This document shows, in pieces, positions 54,140 through 64,000 of a stretch of DNA of 64,000 nucleotides (position 1 is its first letter; every line of letters starts with the position of its first letter). Both the position numbers and the translations under genes were made by a program. The notes below the pieces were generated by a model that had not been told where the DNA came from, made no database searches, and saw only the letters and a list, made by a program, of their open reading frames with translations. Source of the stretch: Cephalopachus bancanus (Eukaryota; Chordata; Mammalia; Primates; Tarsiidae); assembly GCA_027257055.1 (NCBI GenBank), contig JAPVLO010000040.1, positions 270,501-334,500 of the forward strand, in the 5' to 3' direction.

Positions 54140-54640
54140 CTACCACTCACCTCTTTCACTTACTTATTATTCTTCATACCAACTATTTCAGCATCCTCCT
54201 AACCAGTTCCCTGTGCCTTCTGTCAGCCCCTTTCCAATTTAGCAATAGTTCAGTTTAACTTTGCAAATCGCAATCTAATGTTTATAATATTTGTTCATTT
54301 AATATTTTGACATAATTTAATTCAATATTTATCTAATTCATCTACTCACTAAGACTATTGAAAGACTTATTTTAGTAGAATGGAAAGTTAATCACATCAC
54401 TCTCCTGTTCTCAAGTATATTGGTCATTCCTCACTGATACCAAATACACCAAAGTCCTTCGAATGTGGACAGGGTTCCCCAGGAGCCAAACAGAATTACT
54501 TTGAGTTTCTTGAAAGGAATACGCTGTTTCATGTTTTCATGCCTTTGCAGATAGTTCTCCCTCTTTCCAAAATGCTTTTTCCCTTCCTCATCTGTGGAAG
54601 GGAACACCTTCTAGAGAACACCTAACTACAGCTAAAATGA
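54140..54640 (+). repeat. L2 LINE fragment
   Basis: Sense L2: TATTTCAGCATCCTCCTAAC, CAGTTCCCTGTGCCTTC, TTAATCACATCACTCTCCTG, TTCTCAAGTATATTGGTCAT and CCAAAATGCTTTTTCCC. The part 53880-54140 may extend it. Confidence 0.65.
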
Positions 54641-55395
54641 CAAAAAAGGCAATACAAATACTGTAGTTCTCAATCTGTCTTTCCTATTGATTTGTGTCTT
54701 TCTTTTTGCATAATATCCAATAATATTCAATCAGCATGCTTTCTAAAAAGGATAATATTTATTAAATTTATATTTTTCTGACTTTCTAAAATAAAAAAGT
54801 CCACAAATCAGAAAATAATTTATTGACAGATCCTCAATGTGGGACTTGAACAACCAGGTCAATGGTGAGTTTGTGATCTTTCCGAGGAGAAATGGGACAG
54901 TTATTTAAGTTCTAGGAGACTATTCTGAGAGTTATGAATTGTTTTATTTAAATTCAAACTTTAGGGACATTGATTTTGCTATTTGAATTTGTCCATGACC
55001 ACATAATTTAATGTCCTAGCATGGAGAAAAGCTTTTTCTCAAACTATAATTGGAGGGCCAGTCAATAAAATCAAAATTCTGGATTATCATTTCTTAGTAG
55101 TGCCCATGGGTCTAAAACTTTAAGGGATTTTTTTTACATGGAAAACAAAATAATAAAAGCAGAAAATAATCTCTCTACCTAGTGTTTGGAATAATAATAA
55201 ACAACTATGTGTTCAGGACTCACAAAATAATATTTATCTAGTATATATCAGACATGTTTAACCAGAATAAATCAACCTAAAAGATTAAAATAGTGAGAAC
55301 ATTCTATATAACACAAGCTAAGATGACCTGAATGGTGTCTAGTCTTGCATATTATTAGGGTAGAGACAAGGGCTGGGAAAACAGCTATAGTCACT
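54641..55395. other. Unassigned AT-rich sequence
   Basis: No gene or named repeat recognised. Confidence 0.5.
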
Positions 55396-55399
55396 GTGG

Positions 55400-55640
55400 A
55401 GGGGTCCCTACTAGATGCCAGAAACCATACAGAGCATTACACATGGATCAGCAGCCCTACTAGGATGGCTATGCTATCTCCATTTCACATAGGAAGACAC
55501 TGGGCATTAGAAAAGTTAAGGAACTTGACTCAAGCCACACAGCTTGTAAATTAGTTATTATGAAAACTAAATGTAGTTATGCATATAAAGTACTTTAAAA
55601 AATGACTAGCACATAGTATTCATTTAATAATATCATATAC
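55400..55640. repeat. MIR fragments, antisense then sense
   Basis: 55400-55560 antisense: TATCTCCATTTCACATAGG, AAAAGTTAAGGAACTTGACT, CAAGCCACACAGCTTG. 55560-55640 sense tail: AAAGTACTTTAAAAAATGAC, TAGCACATAGTATTCATTTA. The 69-codon frame at 55345-55554 lies on this. Confidence 0.7.
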
Positions 55641-55820
55641 TATCATGATAAAATAAATTGACCTTTTTTAAGATGTTTATAATATACATATGTTGGTTAA
55701 ATCAAGTTTTAAAACAACTTCAAAGAAGAAAAATTATGAAAGGGTAAACAAAGAACTCTTAACTGTGAGTTTATCAAAATTTGGCAAGGGAGAAGAATTA
55801 AATTAAATTTTGTATCTTTT

Positions 55821-56114
<294 letters not shown>

Positions 56115-56640
56115 TGTGTATCATTTTGACAGTTTGAAATTTTTAGCACATGCATGTAGCACATTATATTTTAAAAATCATTTTTGCTACTTGCTGTAGA
56201 TTAAGATCCAAATATAAATTCAAGATCTAGCTCTAATAAAAAGGACTGACACCCAGAAAAGGACGACACCCTTGAATTATAATTCACCCTGGGGAGGATG
56301 TGACAGGGGAACAAACATTTTTAATTTTTGAAAAAATGAATTATCTGCTGGCTACTCCTCCAAGTCCCAGATCATACCCAGATATCAAGCAGGCAAGAAT
56401 TCTGTCTTCCAAGTTCTCAGGCTCAAAAATCAATTTTCCAACAGATCTATTCAACTTAAAAATGGTTACACAGACCTGCTTTGTAAATGTTTATTAAATC
56501 TTAGTCCTATAGAGAGAGCTATCTGCTGGATTACTGTCTTATTTTCCTCCAAGTGTGAACTATTTCATAGTACTCAATAACCTTTTATTGAATGGGAGAT
56601 TCTCAGTGAGCATTTTTTAACTAATGAGGTTAAACTCTGT
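56115..56640. other. Unassigned sequence
   Basis: No gene or named repeat recognised. Confidence 0.5.
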
Positions 56641-57298
56641 ATGATGGTTAATTTGATGTGTCAAGTTAACTTGGTTAAGGATAGCTTCCAAAATGTTACT
56701 CTGGGTGTATCTTTGAGAGTGTATCTGAATAGTATGTAAATCCGTAGACAGAGTAAAGAAAGTTACCCTAACCATTGTGGGTGGACATCATCTAATCTGT
56801 TGAGAGCTCAAATAAAACAAAAAGGTGGAGGAAGTGAAACTTGCTTCTGTTTGAGCTGTGATATCCATCTTCTCCATATCTGGAACATCAGTGCTCCTGT
56901 TTCTTGTGTCTTTACTCTTGGAATGTGACTTAGACCATCAACTTCCCTGGCTCTCAGGCCTTTGGACCCTGAATTGCACCACCAGCTTTCTTGGTTTCCC
57001 TTGCAGATATCAAATCATTGAACTTACAGTATGAGCCTATTCCTATTTCATATATACACAGGGTGACAAAAAATGCATACATATTTTAAGAAAGGAGAAA
57101 CTGTATTAAAATGTTAATGCTCAATAAGATGAATACAAGTAATGTTTGACTTCTGTAATTATAAGAGGTGTTCAAAGTGGTTATCATCAGTGTCTAGACA
57201 TTTCTGATTATGGCAAACATTTCTCAGCATCTTTTAAAATGTGTATACATTTTTTTGGCACCCTGGTGTATATTTCTCTGGAGAACCCTGAACAATAT
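56641..57298 (+). mobile_element. ERVL LTR, MLT2 type, interrupted by a short inverted-repeat element
   Basis: Start TGATGGTTAATTTGATGTG, then GGGTGGACATCATCTAATCT, GTTTGAGCTGTGATATCC, CTCTCAGGCCTTTGGACCC and TGAATTGCACCACCAGC. After the insert at 57057-57268 it ends TATTTCTCTGGAGAACCCTG. Confidence 0.88.
57057..57268. mobile_element. Mariner-like MITE with TA target, about 212 bp
   Basis: Left terminus CACAGGGTGACAAAAAATGC then ATACA; right terminus on the other strand CACCAGGGTGCCAAAAAAAT then GTATACA. The inverted repeats match over about 25 bp. TA dinucleotides flank at 57055-57056 and 57269-57270. The short interior (AAGAGGTGTTCAAAGTGGTT, TCTAGACATTTCTGATTATG) has no coding capacity. 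Confidence 0.8.
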
Positions 57299-57299
57299 T

Positions 57300-57440
57300 A
57301 TATTTCTGCTCTCAAATCAATTCTATGAAATGGAAGTTTAGGGAATTTACATGGCATAATCAAGATTCCACAGTAAGCAGAGTAGGCATAACTAAAACCT
57401 AATCTGCCAGATTTCCAAGGTCTGTACTGTCAACATTACA
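57300..57440 (-). repeat. MIR SINE fragment
   Basis: Antisense: GAAATGGAAGTTTAGGGAAT, AGATTCCACAGTAAGCAGAG and TAATCTGCCAGATTTCC. Confidence 0.5.
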
Positions 57441-58668
57441 CAGTATTGCTATAACAAACGAAAGCTATTCATCTTTTTGGCTTTACCATTTTAAAGTAAT
57501 TAAATTCTGGTATATATGAAAATAGTGGTTCTAATAACCTACAAAAACATCTACTTAATTTTTCTTTTTTACTCCCCAAATGTGTGACCATTGTTTGTAG
57601 ACATAGCCTAGGCCTCTGACTCATCAACCTATCCAATCTTAGTCTCCATAGCATCCCAGTGTAGACATAGACTCAGACTGCCTTGAGACAATTCTCCTCC
57701 CTAAATCATTCAGGGGCTTCTAGGGCTATATACTAGAAGCTTTGAGTTACATCGATGAAGAATACTTATCTTGAAATGAAACTAATACATATGTTTCCAC
57801 CTCTCTCTGTGGTGTCCTTGAAATTCAGAACTATCAAACTTGACTTAGTCTGAAGCCTAGTGAGGTCCTTTTCTTTTTCTAACCCCACAAAGCAGCTTAA
57901 AGCCTGGCTCTATGCCCACACTGTATCATATTTCCTTTCAATTGGAGTTTCGCTTTATTTCTTCCCCTTTGCTGTGAGAATGATTCCCTCCCAGAGCTGT
58001 GGAGCTTGGGTGTAATATAAATTAAAGTTTAATATGTGTTATTACGATCACTATTATTATCATTACTGTTATTAATAATGTTCTTTTTGGCAGCATTTGG
58101 AAGCCATTCCAGCAGTGACATTTGGCTCGAGGGATAATGGATGCTTTTATGTACAGGCTTGTAGACTTGATGCCTGTTGTTTTCATTGCAGAGAGAGCAA
58201 TTTTCTGACATCAGGAGGCCTGCAGGAGCTGGAAAACTGGGAGTCTTAGTTGTGTTTTCCAAAGTGAACCAGAATTCTTTGGGTGACCAAGATGGGAAGA
58301 CCTTGCCATAGTCACTGATGAAGACAATGAAGCCCTGCAACTATTTCTTTATTCATGCTTTTAATCAAAGTTTGTTGTTTGCTAGTGACCCATTTATTTT
58401 ATTTGTTTTCAAAATCAAATATATGATATATTTATATATTATATAATTATAAATGTGATCAAATATATAATTATAAATGCTGGCAATAATATGGCAAGTA
58501 AAATTAAAATTAGCTACTCTCTCTGTCATCATAGAGTTAAGAATCTTACAATAAAGAGTAGAGTACACCAGAGCCATGCACCATGAAAGACAGATACATA
58601 GGAGTGATGGAGTTGAGATCTGCAGGCAATTGAAAACCATGTTTTTGAGTAAATGATGATAGGACTGG
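57441..58668. other. Unassigned sequence
   Basis: About 1.2 kb with no recognised repeat. The 103-codon minus frame (58029-58340) ends in an Asn-rich simple sequence from an ATT/ATC run and is not convincing. Confidence 0.5.
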
Positions 58669-58669
58669 A

Positions 58670-58765
58670 AGAGTTGGAATTAACCAAATGAAGCAAGAGA
58701 AGAGCATTTCAGAGACACAATAACACATGCAAGTGCCCAGTGTATGAAAAGGAGGAGAGGTTCTA
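58670..58765 (-). repeat. L2 LINE fragment
   Basis: AGAGAAGAGCATTTCAGAGAC, ACACATGCAAGTGCCCAG resembles the antisense L2 phrase around GCATTCCAGGCAGAGGGAAC. Confidence 0.5.
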
Positions 58766-59984
58766 GCCCTGATTCCATTAGAGGAGGCTGCACTGACAAA
58801 GGCATCAGATAAGAGCTGCCACCATGAATTGGCAGTAAGAAGATGCAAAACAAATCACATATGGATCTCACCTTGTTGATTCCACCTCATAGTATAGTGG
58901 GGAGATTAAGACATGACTGAAATGTGTTCAGTTCCACATGTGAGAAAGAGAGATTAGATATGGAGAAGGAAGAAATTCTTTACAATCAAATATATATTGG
59001 GAATGTTTTCTGAAGCATTTAGAGTGTGAACATAAAAGATGACAATCCACCTGCCAAGATCAATGTTGGGTCTAGGTGGTACTGGCCTGAGCAACACCAC
59101 CAGGAGCCCAGTTTGAGCACTGAGACAGAACACCATGTGTTAGGAGGCTGCAGAGTATGAAGCCAGGAAGGGAACAGCATCTGGGGAGAAAATGACCCAA
59201 AAAGTGAAGTACATATCTCATGCAAGTTGGTGGATGGAATCCAGGACACCTGGGAAAGAGGAACTGATTCAACATGGAAGGAGGAAGATGATGCTTGGAA
59301 CAACTCCCTGGTCAGCAGAAAGTAGCTCAAGCCCCTTTTGTCAGGTGTTGCAGACTCAGACAAGAAAAAGAATAGAGCCAAGAAAGAGTTAACCAGCCTG
59401 GATGAATTTTCCCCAGCTCAGGCTCAAAGCCACACTGCTTTTGGCAGGCAGACCTGAGACCGGCCTCAGCATCACCTGATTTCAGCCTAGTGTTACTTTA
59501 TTGCTTTGTCTTATTTTTATTTATTTTCTTGTTTTTAATAAACACAACTTGCTTGGCCCAGAATAACTTGGCTTTTCCAACCCTGAGGGTATGAGCAAAG
59601 CAGCAGCTATAGAAGGAGAAGTCTCTGAGGTCCAATATGCAAATAGCCACATTTTTCATAAGCCTGAGGGTTCTCAGAATCATAACTCCCCATAGTTAAA
59701 TATCCTCCAGAAAGTTGCAGAATGGGAAATTACTTTTTTTTTCTTTGTGTGTTTAACCTAATTTATAGAGAATGAATTCACTTAACCATTTTAAACATTT
59801 TCTGATTCAGATTCACTGCTAAATTCCTTTGGAAGGTAAACTCAAATTTGTTCTCTCCTATTTTCCTTGAAACTAAGAATCCTGAGAAGGCTGACATATA
59901 TAATTGCAAAATCCAGTATAAATTAGTAAATCAAAACATGTTCAGCAGCCTTGTTCTAACCATGTTTCCTTCATGTCGTATGAA
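58766..59984. other. Unassigned; possible unclassified LTR near 59200-59560
   Basis: No clear family. An AATAAA (59537-59542) follows a T-rich stretch. Overlapping open frames at 59019-59392 on both strands (60-120 codons) are unusual in density but have no recognisable domain. Confidence 0.4.
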
Positions 59985-60190
59985 CATGTTTTCAAAGCAC
60001 TTTAATGTACAATATCTCATTTATTACCATCCTTCTACAGCCATAGAGAGGTTTCTAATCACAGTCTTCGGGTGATAGTTGAAATTCTGTGTGATTAAGG
60101 AAACTTTCCAAGCTACAGAGCACAGAGCAGGTCTTGGGTTTAAACTTAGGTCTATATGATCCCAAGCCCTATCCTCTTTCTGCTTCATCC
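59985..60190 (-). repeat. MIR SINE, nearly full length
   Basis: Antisense MIR: TTCAAAGCACTTTAATGTAC, ATATCTCATTTATTACCATC, TCTTGGGTTTAAACTTAGG and TATCCTCTTTCTGCTTC. Confidence 0.7.
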
Positions 60191-61080
60191 TGAAGACTAC
60201 CTCTTCAGTATCAGCACTGAGAACCTCACCTTCTCTTGGTAGTCATGGCCTTCTTAGAGTATGAGAACCAAATGGAGACAGGCACTCAGAAGTGTGACAG
60301 GTATATCAAGTCAGACTCAGTTGAGCCTTCTCTCACATAAACAGGGAAACAACTGTTTGCGCCAAAATTCCCTGGTGCCTCAGATGAGCTACAAAGCAAT
60401 TAAATTCTAGAAACTCAGTTTGGTAATTATCACAATTTGGTTGCAGTCATCTAGTCATTCATTCAAACCAGTATTTATTTCCTGTCTTTCCTTAGACAAG
60501 CCCCTGCCCCAGATTAATTCTAACCAACAGGACCTCTAGAGGTAAGTGCATACATACAGTTTACTTCTGCATATGTTGTACATAAGGAGATAAATGTTTG
60601 GATCAAATAAGCATGCATTTGGTGCCGCACTAAATGTAAAGTCCAAGTTGATGCATTAGTAGTTTGCCCTCCTAGTATCTCTCTTGCTGGCAACAAGATA
60701 GTCCTAATACTTGCTTTCTTTGTTTTCATTCTTCTAGCTAGGGCTCCTCATTCATTTTAAGACTCATGAAAATACATTCCTTTTATTTTATATACTTCCA
60801 ATGTGCATAAGTATTTTAAAAACTCTAATCCTGAATGTCACTCTGTGTAACTGCAAAATCCAATATAAATTAGCATATTATGAGATATGAATATTTGTCC
60901 CATGGAAAAGCAGATGAATGTAGATAACAGAGCAATGTCCATTTCCGACTCTATTACTGACTAAGTGCTCTGACAGACCCTCCCACATAAATCATTCTGA
61001 AGAGGATATACCTCTTAAAGGATTATTATCCTTCTCACAAAGTTTAAGGAAAATTTTCAATTACTTTTCCATCCCCAGTT
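60191..61080. other. Unassigned sequence
   Basis: No gene or named repeat recognised; an L2-like CATTCATTCAAACCAGTATTT occurs near 60455. Confidence 0.5.
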
Positions 61081-61123
61081 TGGAAGAAGAAGAAGAAGGA
61101 GAAGGAGAAGGAGAGGAAGAGGA

Positions 61124-61162
<39 letters not shown>

Positions 61163-61256
61163 AGAAGAAGAAGAAGAAGAAGAAGAAGAAGAAGAAGAAG
61201 AAGAAGACGAGGAAGAAGAAGAGGAGGAGGAGGAGGAGGAGGAAGAGGAGGAAGAA
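61081..61256. repeat. GAA/GAG polypurine tract, about 175 bp
   Basis: The plus strand is almost pure purine: GGA/GAA units, then a long (GAA)n core at about 61143-61206, one C at 61208, then (GAG)n. Minus-strand frames of poly-Ser (61061-61324) and poly-Phe (61044-61265) are artefacts of the repeat. Confidence 0.97.
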
Positions 61257-61655
61257 TAACAACAACCAGGGCTAAAGTGGCATGTAGCCAACATTATGAT
61301 GGATGCTGAGTGGTTCCCTAGCAACAGATATTGATAACTGCAAGCTAATTTACATGGGAGCGATGGGATATGGTTGAGATGGGAGAGGAAAGCCTTGGGT
61401 GCCAGAACTGAGTCAAGACTTTTGAGGGGTGTTGGAGTGGTCTCTGGCTAGTCACAACCTCTGGCAGCCAGAAGAAGCACCTCCACTTTGGAGGAAAATT
61501 TCCCTTCTGTTGACCTTGCAGATTTTGACAAATCAAGATCAAACAGTGATCTCAAAAGATCAACAAATACCCAGGATACCAAACCATCATGAATGTGAGA
61601 CAGTAGCAGTTATAATAACACATTTAATAGACCAATGATTGCAGTTTTTGGAATT
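61257..61655. other. Unassigned sequence
   Basis: No gene or named repeat recognised. Confidence 0.5.
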
Positions 61656-61659
61656 GTAA

Positions 61660-62945
61660 GACAAAAGTATTAAATCAATATGTTTGAAATGTTCAGCAAA
61701 ATAAAAGACATTATCACAAAATGAACAAAAACAAGACATTAACAAGAATTAAGGAGCATTGACAAGAATTAAGGAGTAGACACACTCATAAAACACACTC
61801 AAACTTCTAGAAATGAAATAAAATTATGGAAAATAAAAACTCAACAAATGGTGACTTCACCATGGCCATGTGAAAGAAATTGTTATCAGAAGTTCTACCC
61901 ACTTAACCATAAACAACTATAAAATGCATGTAAAAATAATAAATGAAGCAACTGTTTTTAAGAACTGGAAAAGAAGCAGAGCAAGACTATGGTCCCAACA
62001 CCTTATCAGAGGCTTTTGTAATCCTCACACTTCCTAGGTACATGTTCTTCGTTATGGAGTGCAGCTGAGGAGCCCAAGCAGAATGCTGAAGTTGAGCTGA
62101 GCTGAGAGGGCATAGAATAGTGTCTGTGGGTGCTAGAATTTGAGAGAAATCTACCAAAGAGAAGGAAATTGGACACAGTGGGTCCCCAGAAGCTTTTGTG
62201 GGTGCATTGCAGGTCTTAGCAGAAAACTGAGCTGGTCCTGCACAGAAAGAGACTCAAAATGCCTATCCAGCAGTGACTGGTACTAGGCTGAAAGCAGAAA
62301 CATTCTGGAGGTCACAGTGCCAGAAGACTCTAGAGTTCCAAGCCAGCAGAGGGGAGAGACTTAACTGAGCATACTGGGCATTCAATTGAGACTCTAGAAA
62401 TCCCTTACTTTAGAAGTAAAGATCATTTTCTAAAGGGTCATACCCTAGTAATAAAAAAAAAAGTCCTCATAAGAAATATAAACCCTAACATGATAGGATG
62501 CAGAGAATACAGCCAATAATGTGCCTATCTTTTATTTAAAGGAAGACCACATAATCCAAACTTCTTATAATATATCACCCACAATAGACAACATATAACA
62601 AATATTTTGGAAAAATGTAACAAATAATTTAAGAAAAAAAATTTAATAGGAGCAAACATGAGACAAAATAGAAGGAAAAAAAGCAATAAATAACTTTAAA
62701 AGATCCATAAAATAAGTAAAAAGATTTAAAAGAAAACATGGATATAATGATTGAATAGACACAGAATCTCAACAGTAAAATGAAAACTACAAAAATTTTT
62801 TTAAAAAGTGAAAACCTTCAAAGGTAAAAGTAAAATATCAGAAATAGAAACTTGACTGAGTAGGCTAACAGCCTATTGGAGAAAACAGATAACAGAATCT
62901 GTGAATTTTTTAAAAAATCAATAAAATGGTTTAATCTGATAAACA
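61660..62945 (+). mobile_element. L1M LINE 5' region
   Basis: A 5'-UTR-like part (62040-62400; GTGCAGCTGAGGAGCCC, GTGGGTCCCCAGAAGC) is followed by A-rich ORF1-side sequence (ATCAGAAATAGAAACTTGAC, TAACAGCCTATTGGAGAAAA). A near-tandem ACAAGAATTAAGGAG repeat lies at 61742-61779. No intact frame. Confidence 0.6.
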
Positions 62946-62964
62946 AAAAGAAAAATATATTTTT

Positions 62965-63335
62965 AAATGACCAGAGCCATGGTGTATTTAGGATGATTTC
63001 AAACAGCCTATCATAAATGAAATTAGACTCGTTTTAACCATTTTTAGCAGATTCCTTAGTATTTTCCATAAACAAGATCATATAATCTGTGAATAGAGAT
63101 AGTTTTACTTTTTCCTTTCCAGTCTAGATGACTTTTCTTTTATTGCCCAATTGCCCTGGCTAGAGCCTCACAAGTGGAAAAAGTAGACATCCATGTCTTG
63201 TTCTTGATATTACGGGAAAAGCATCCTGTTTTTCACCATATGGTGTTAGTTGTAAAATTTTTTTAGATGTCTCTTCTATCATATTGTGGCAGTTTCCCTC
63301 TTGTTCTACTGTGTTGAGTGTTTTGGCAAGGCCTT
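62965..63335 (-). mobile_element. L1 LINE ORF2 (reverse-transcriptase part) fragment
   Basis: Antisense L1 landmarks on the plus strand: TTATTGCCCAATTGCCCTGG, CATGTCTTGTTCTTGATATT, AAAAGCATCCTGTTTTTCAC, TATGGTGTTAGTTGTAAAAT. Strongly decayed; adjoins the sense L1M head-on. Confidence 0.8.
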
Positions 63336-64000
63336 TGTTGTTTGTTGTGGTTTTGGCTTCTTTTGAACAATTCTTGCTCTTTATTCTCTTAGTTTATTTA
63401 TTTATTTGCTCATTCATTTATTTATTTATGTAATCTTTACGTTCCCTTCATTTTTTCTTTGTGCTGACAAGGGAAAACTATAAGCTGAAAAGCTGGTAAT
63501 TCCTTGGTAGATAGAGAGGGAAAAAATATCCTCCTTATATTTTATAGTTTCTCCTCTAAAGTAAGCTGGCACTGAAAATTGGATCTTGGTGAGCCTCGAT
63601 ATTCAAATAAGAGCAGCCAAGGAAAGATTATTGCAAACCTCTAGGATAAATGCAAAACTGGTCTGTAATAAAGGGCAGACAGCCCACAGTAGGCAAGTAG
63701 GATATGTCATCAAGACAAGCAGTCAGCACAATATCATAGACCGAAGATTAAGCCAAATAATTTAGGAACAAGACAAGCCAGAACAAAAGACTTAAGCCAG
63801 GGAACAAAAGAAAAGACAAGAGCTAGGTAGGAGAGTCCTGAGCTATTACCAGGAACCCATCTTGAGTGATCAGAGCTCCCCAGCTGGAGAGCACCCAAGT
63901 GGCTTGTAGCAAGTATGGCTGCTTCAAAGCACAGAGACCACAATGTAAAATGGAGGAGAAAAAATGTGACCATTCTGCAAAAATAAGTGAGATGTGAAAA
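63336..64000. other. Unassigned sequence to window end
   Basis: A short (TTTA)n run lies at 63390-63430. The rest is not recognised; the 79-codon minus frame at 63734-63973 has two hydrophobic stretches but no family resemblance that I can name. Confidence 0.45.

Noticed and set aside
55345..55554. 69-codon frame
   Set aside because: On an antisense MIR.
59019..59381. 120-codon minus-strand frame
   Set aside because: No domain, no conserved motif and no splice context could be recognised; competing frames cover the same DNA. Kept only as part of an unclassified segment.
61044..61324. Poly-Ser and poly-Phe frames
   Set aside because: Both are readings of the (GAA/GAG)n tract on the minus strand.

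Overview
This window is primate nuclear DNA from an intergenic or deep intronic region. By eye it is AT-rich, has no CpG island, and contains no open reading frame with the features of a cellular gene. The longest open frames (about 100-133 codons) fall on antisense Alu, LTR, MIR or simple-sequence DNA and are shadows. I annotate no protein-coding gene, tRNA, rRNA or other structured RNA gene.

The species call rests on the Alu elements. Three copies are ordinary AluJ (28590, 40306, 55821), shared by primates. Every younger copy belongs to lineages that are neither AluS/AluY (anthropoids) nor the strepsirrhine Alu type as I remember it. They carry CTCTACAATAAATCA in the linker, GCTACTTGGAAGGCTGAGGC in the right arm, and a remodelled promoter and right arm. 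By elimination I favour a tarsier (Tarsius/Carlito). A RepeatMasker or Dfam run would settle this.

Layout. 0.1-1.4 kb: a tandem duplication, then a fossil mariner-type transposon with terminal inverted repeats, split by an Alu. 1.4-9.4 kb: MER5, MIR and L2 fragments, a Tigger-group element at 6.95 kb, an MLT1 LTR at 8.0 kb. 9.4-15.5 kb: an LTR broken by an L1 3' end, two young Alus, an MLT1 LTR and L2-in-L2 nesting. 16.3-20.6 kb: an old L1M broken by two Tigger-group transposons and an Alu, then an inverted L1 piece. 20.7-28.5 kb: three MST-like LTRs, one bracketed by near-identical 47-bp repeats, plus a compound Alu. 28.6-38.5 kb: AluJ, a young Alu, MIR/L2, an MLT1, an MLT2 LTR and MIR-in-MIR nesting. 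38.5-48.8 kb: mostly unassigned sequence with an L1 end, an AluJ and MIR/L2. 48.8-53.1 kb: three lineage Alus, one inside an MLT1 LTR and one inside L1M. 53.1-64 kb: L2/MIR, an AluJ, an MLT2 LTR holding a short inverted-repeat element, a polypurine tract, and L1 pieces.

The most interesting observation is a two-step series inside the lineage-specific Alus. An older tier (910, 24667, 48845) has ordinary promoter boxes and a partly self-complementary right arm. A younger tier (11049, 15179, 19718, 29621, 50424, 51984 and half of 24667) shares three changes: an A box closer to the tRNA consensus, a B box inside a perfect 5-bp-stem/7-nt-loop tRNA T-arm, and an 18-nt right-arm hairpin. This looks like convergence of a 7SL-derived SINE on a tRNA-type Pol III promoter.
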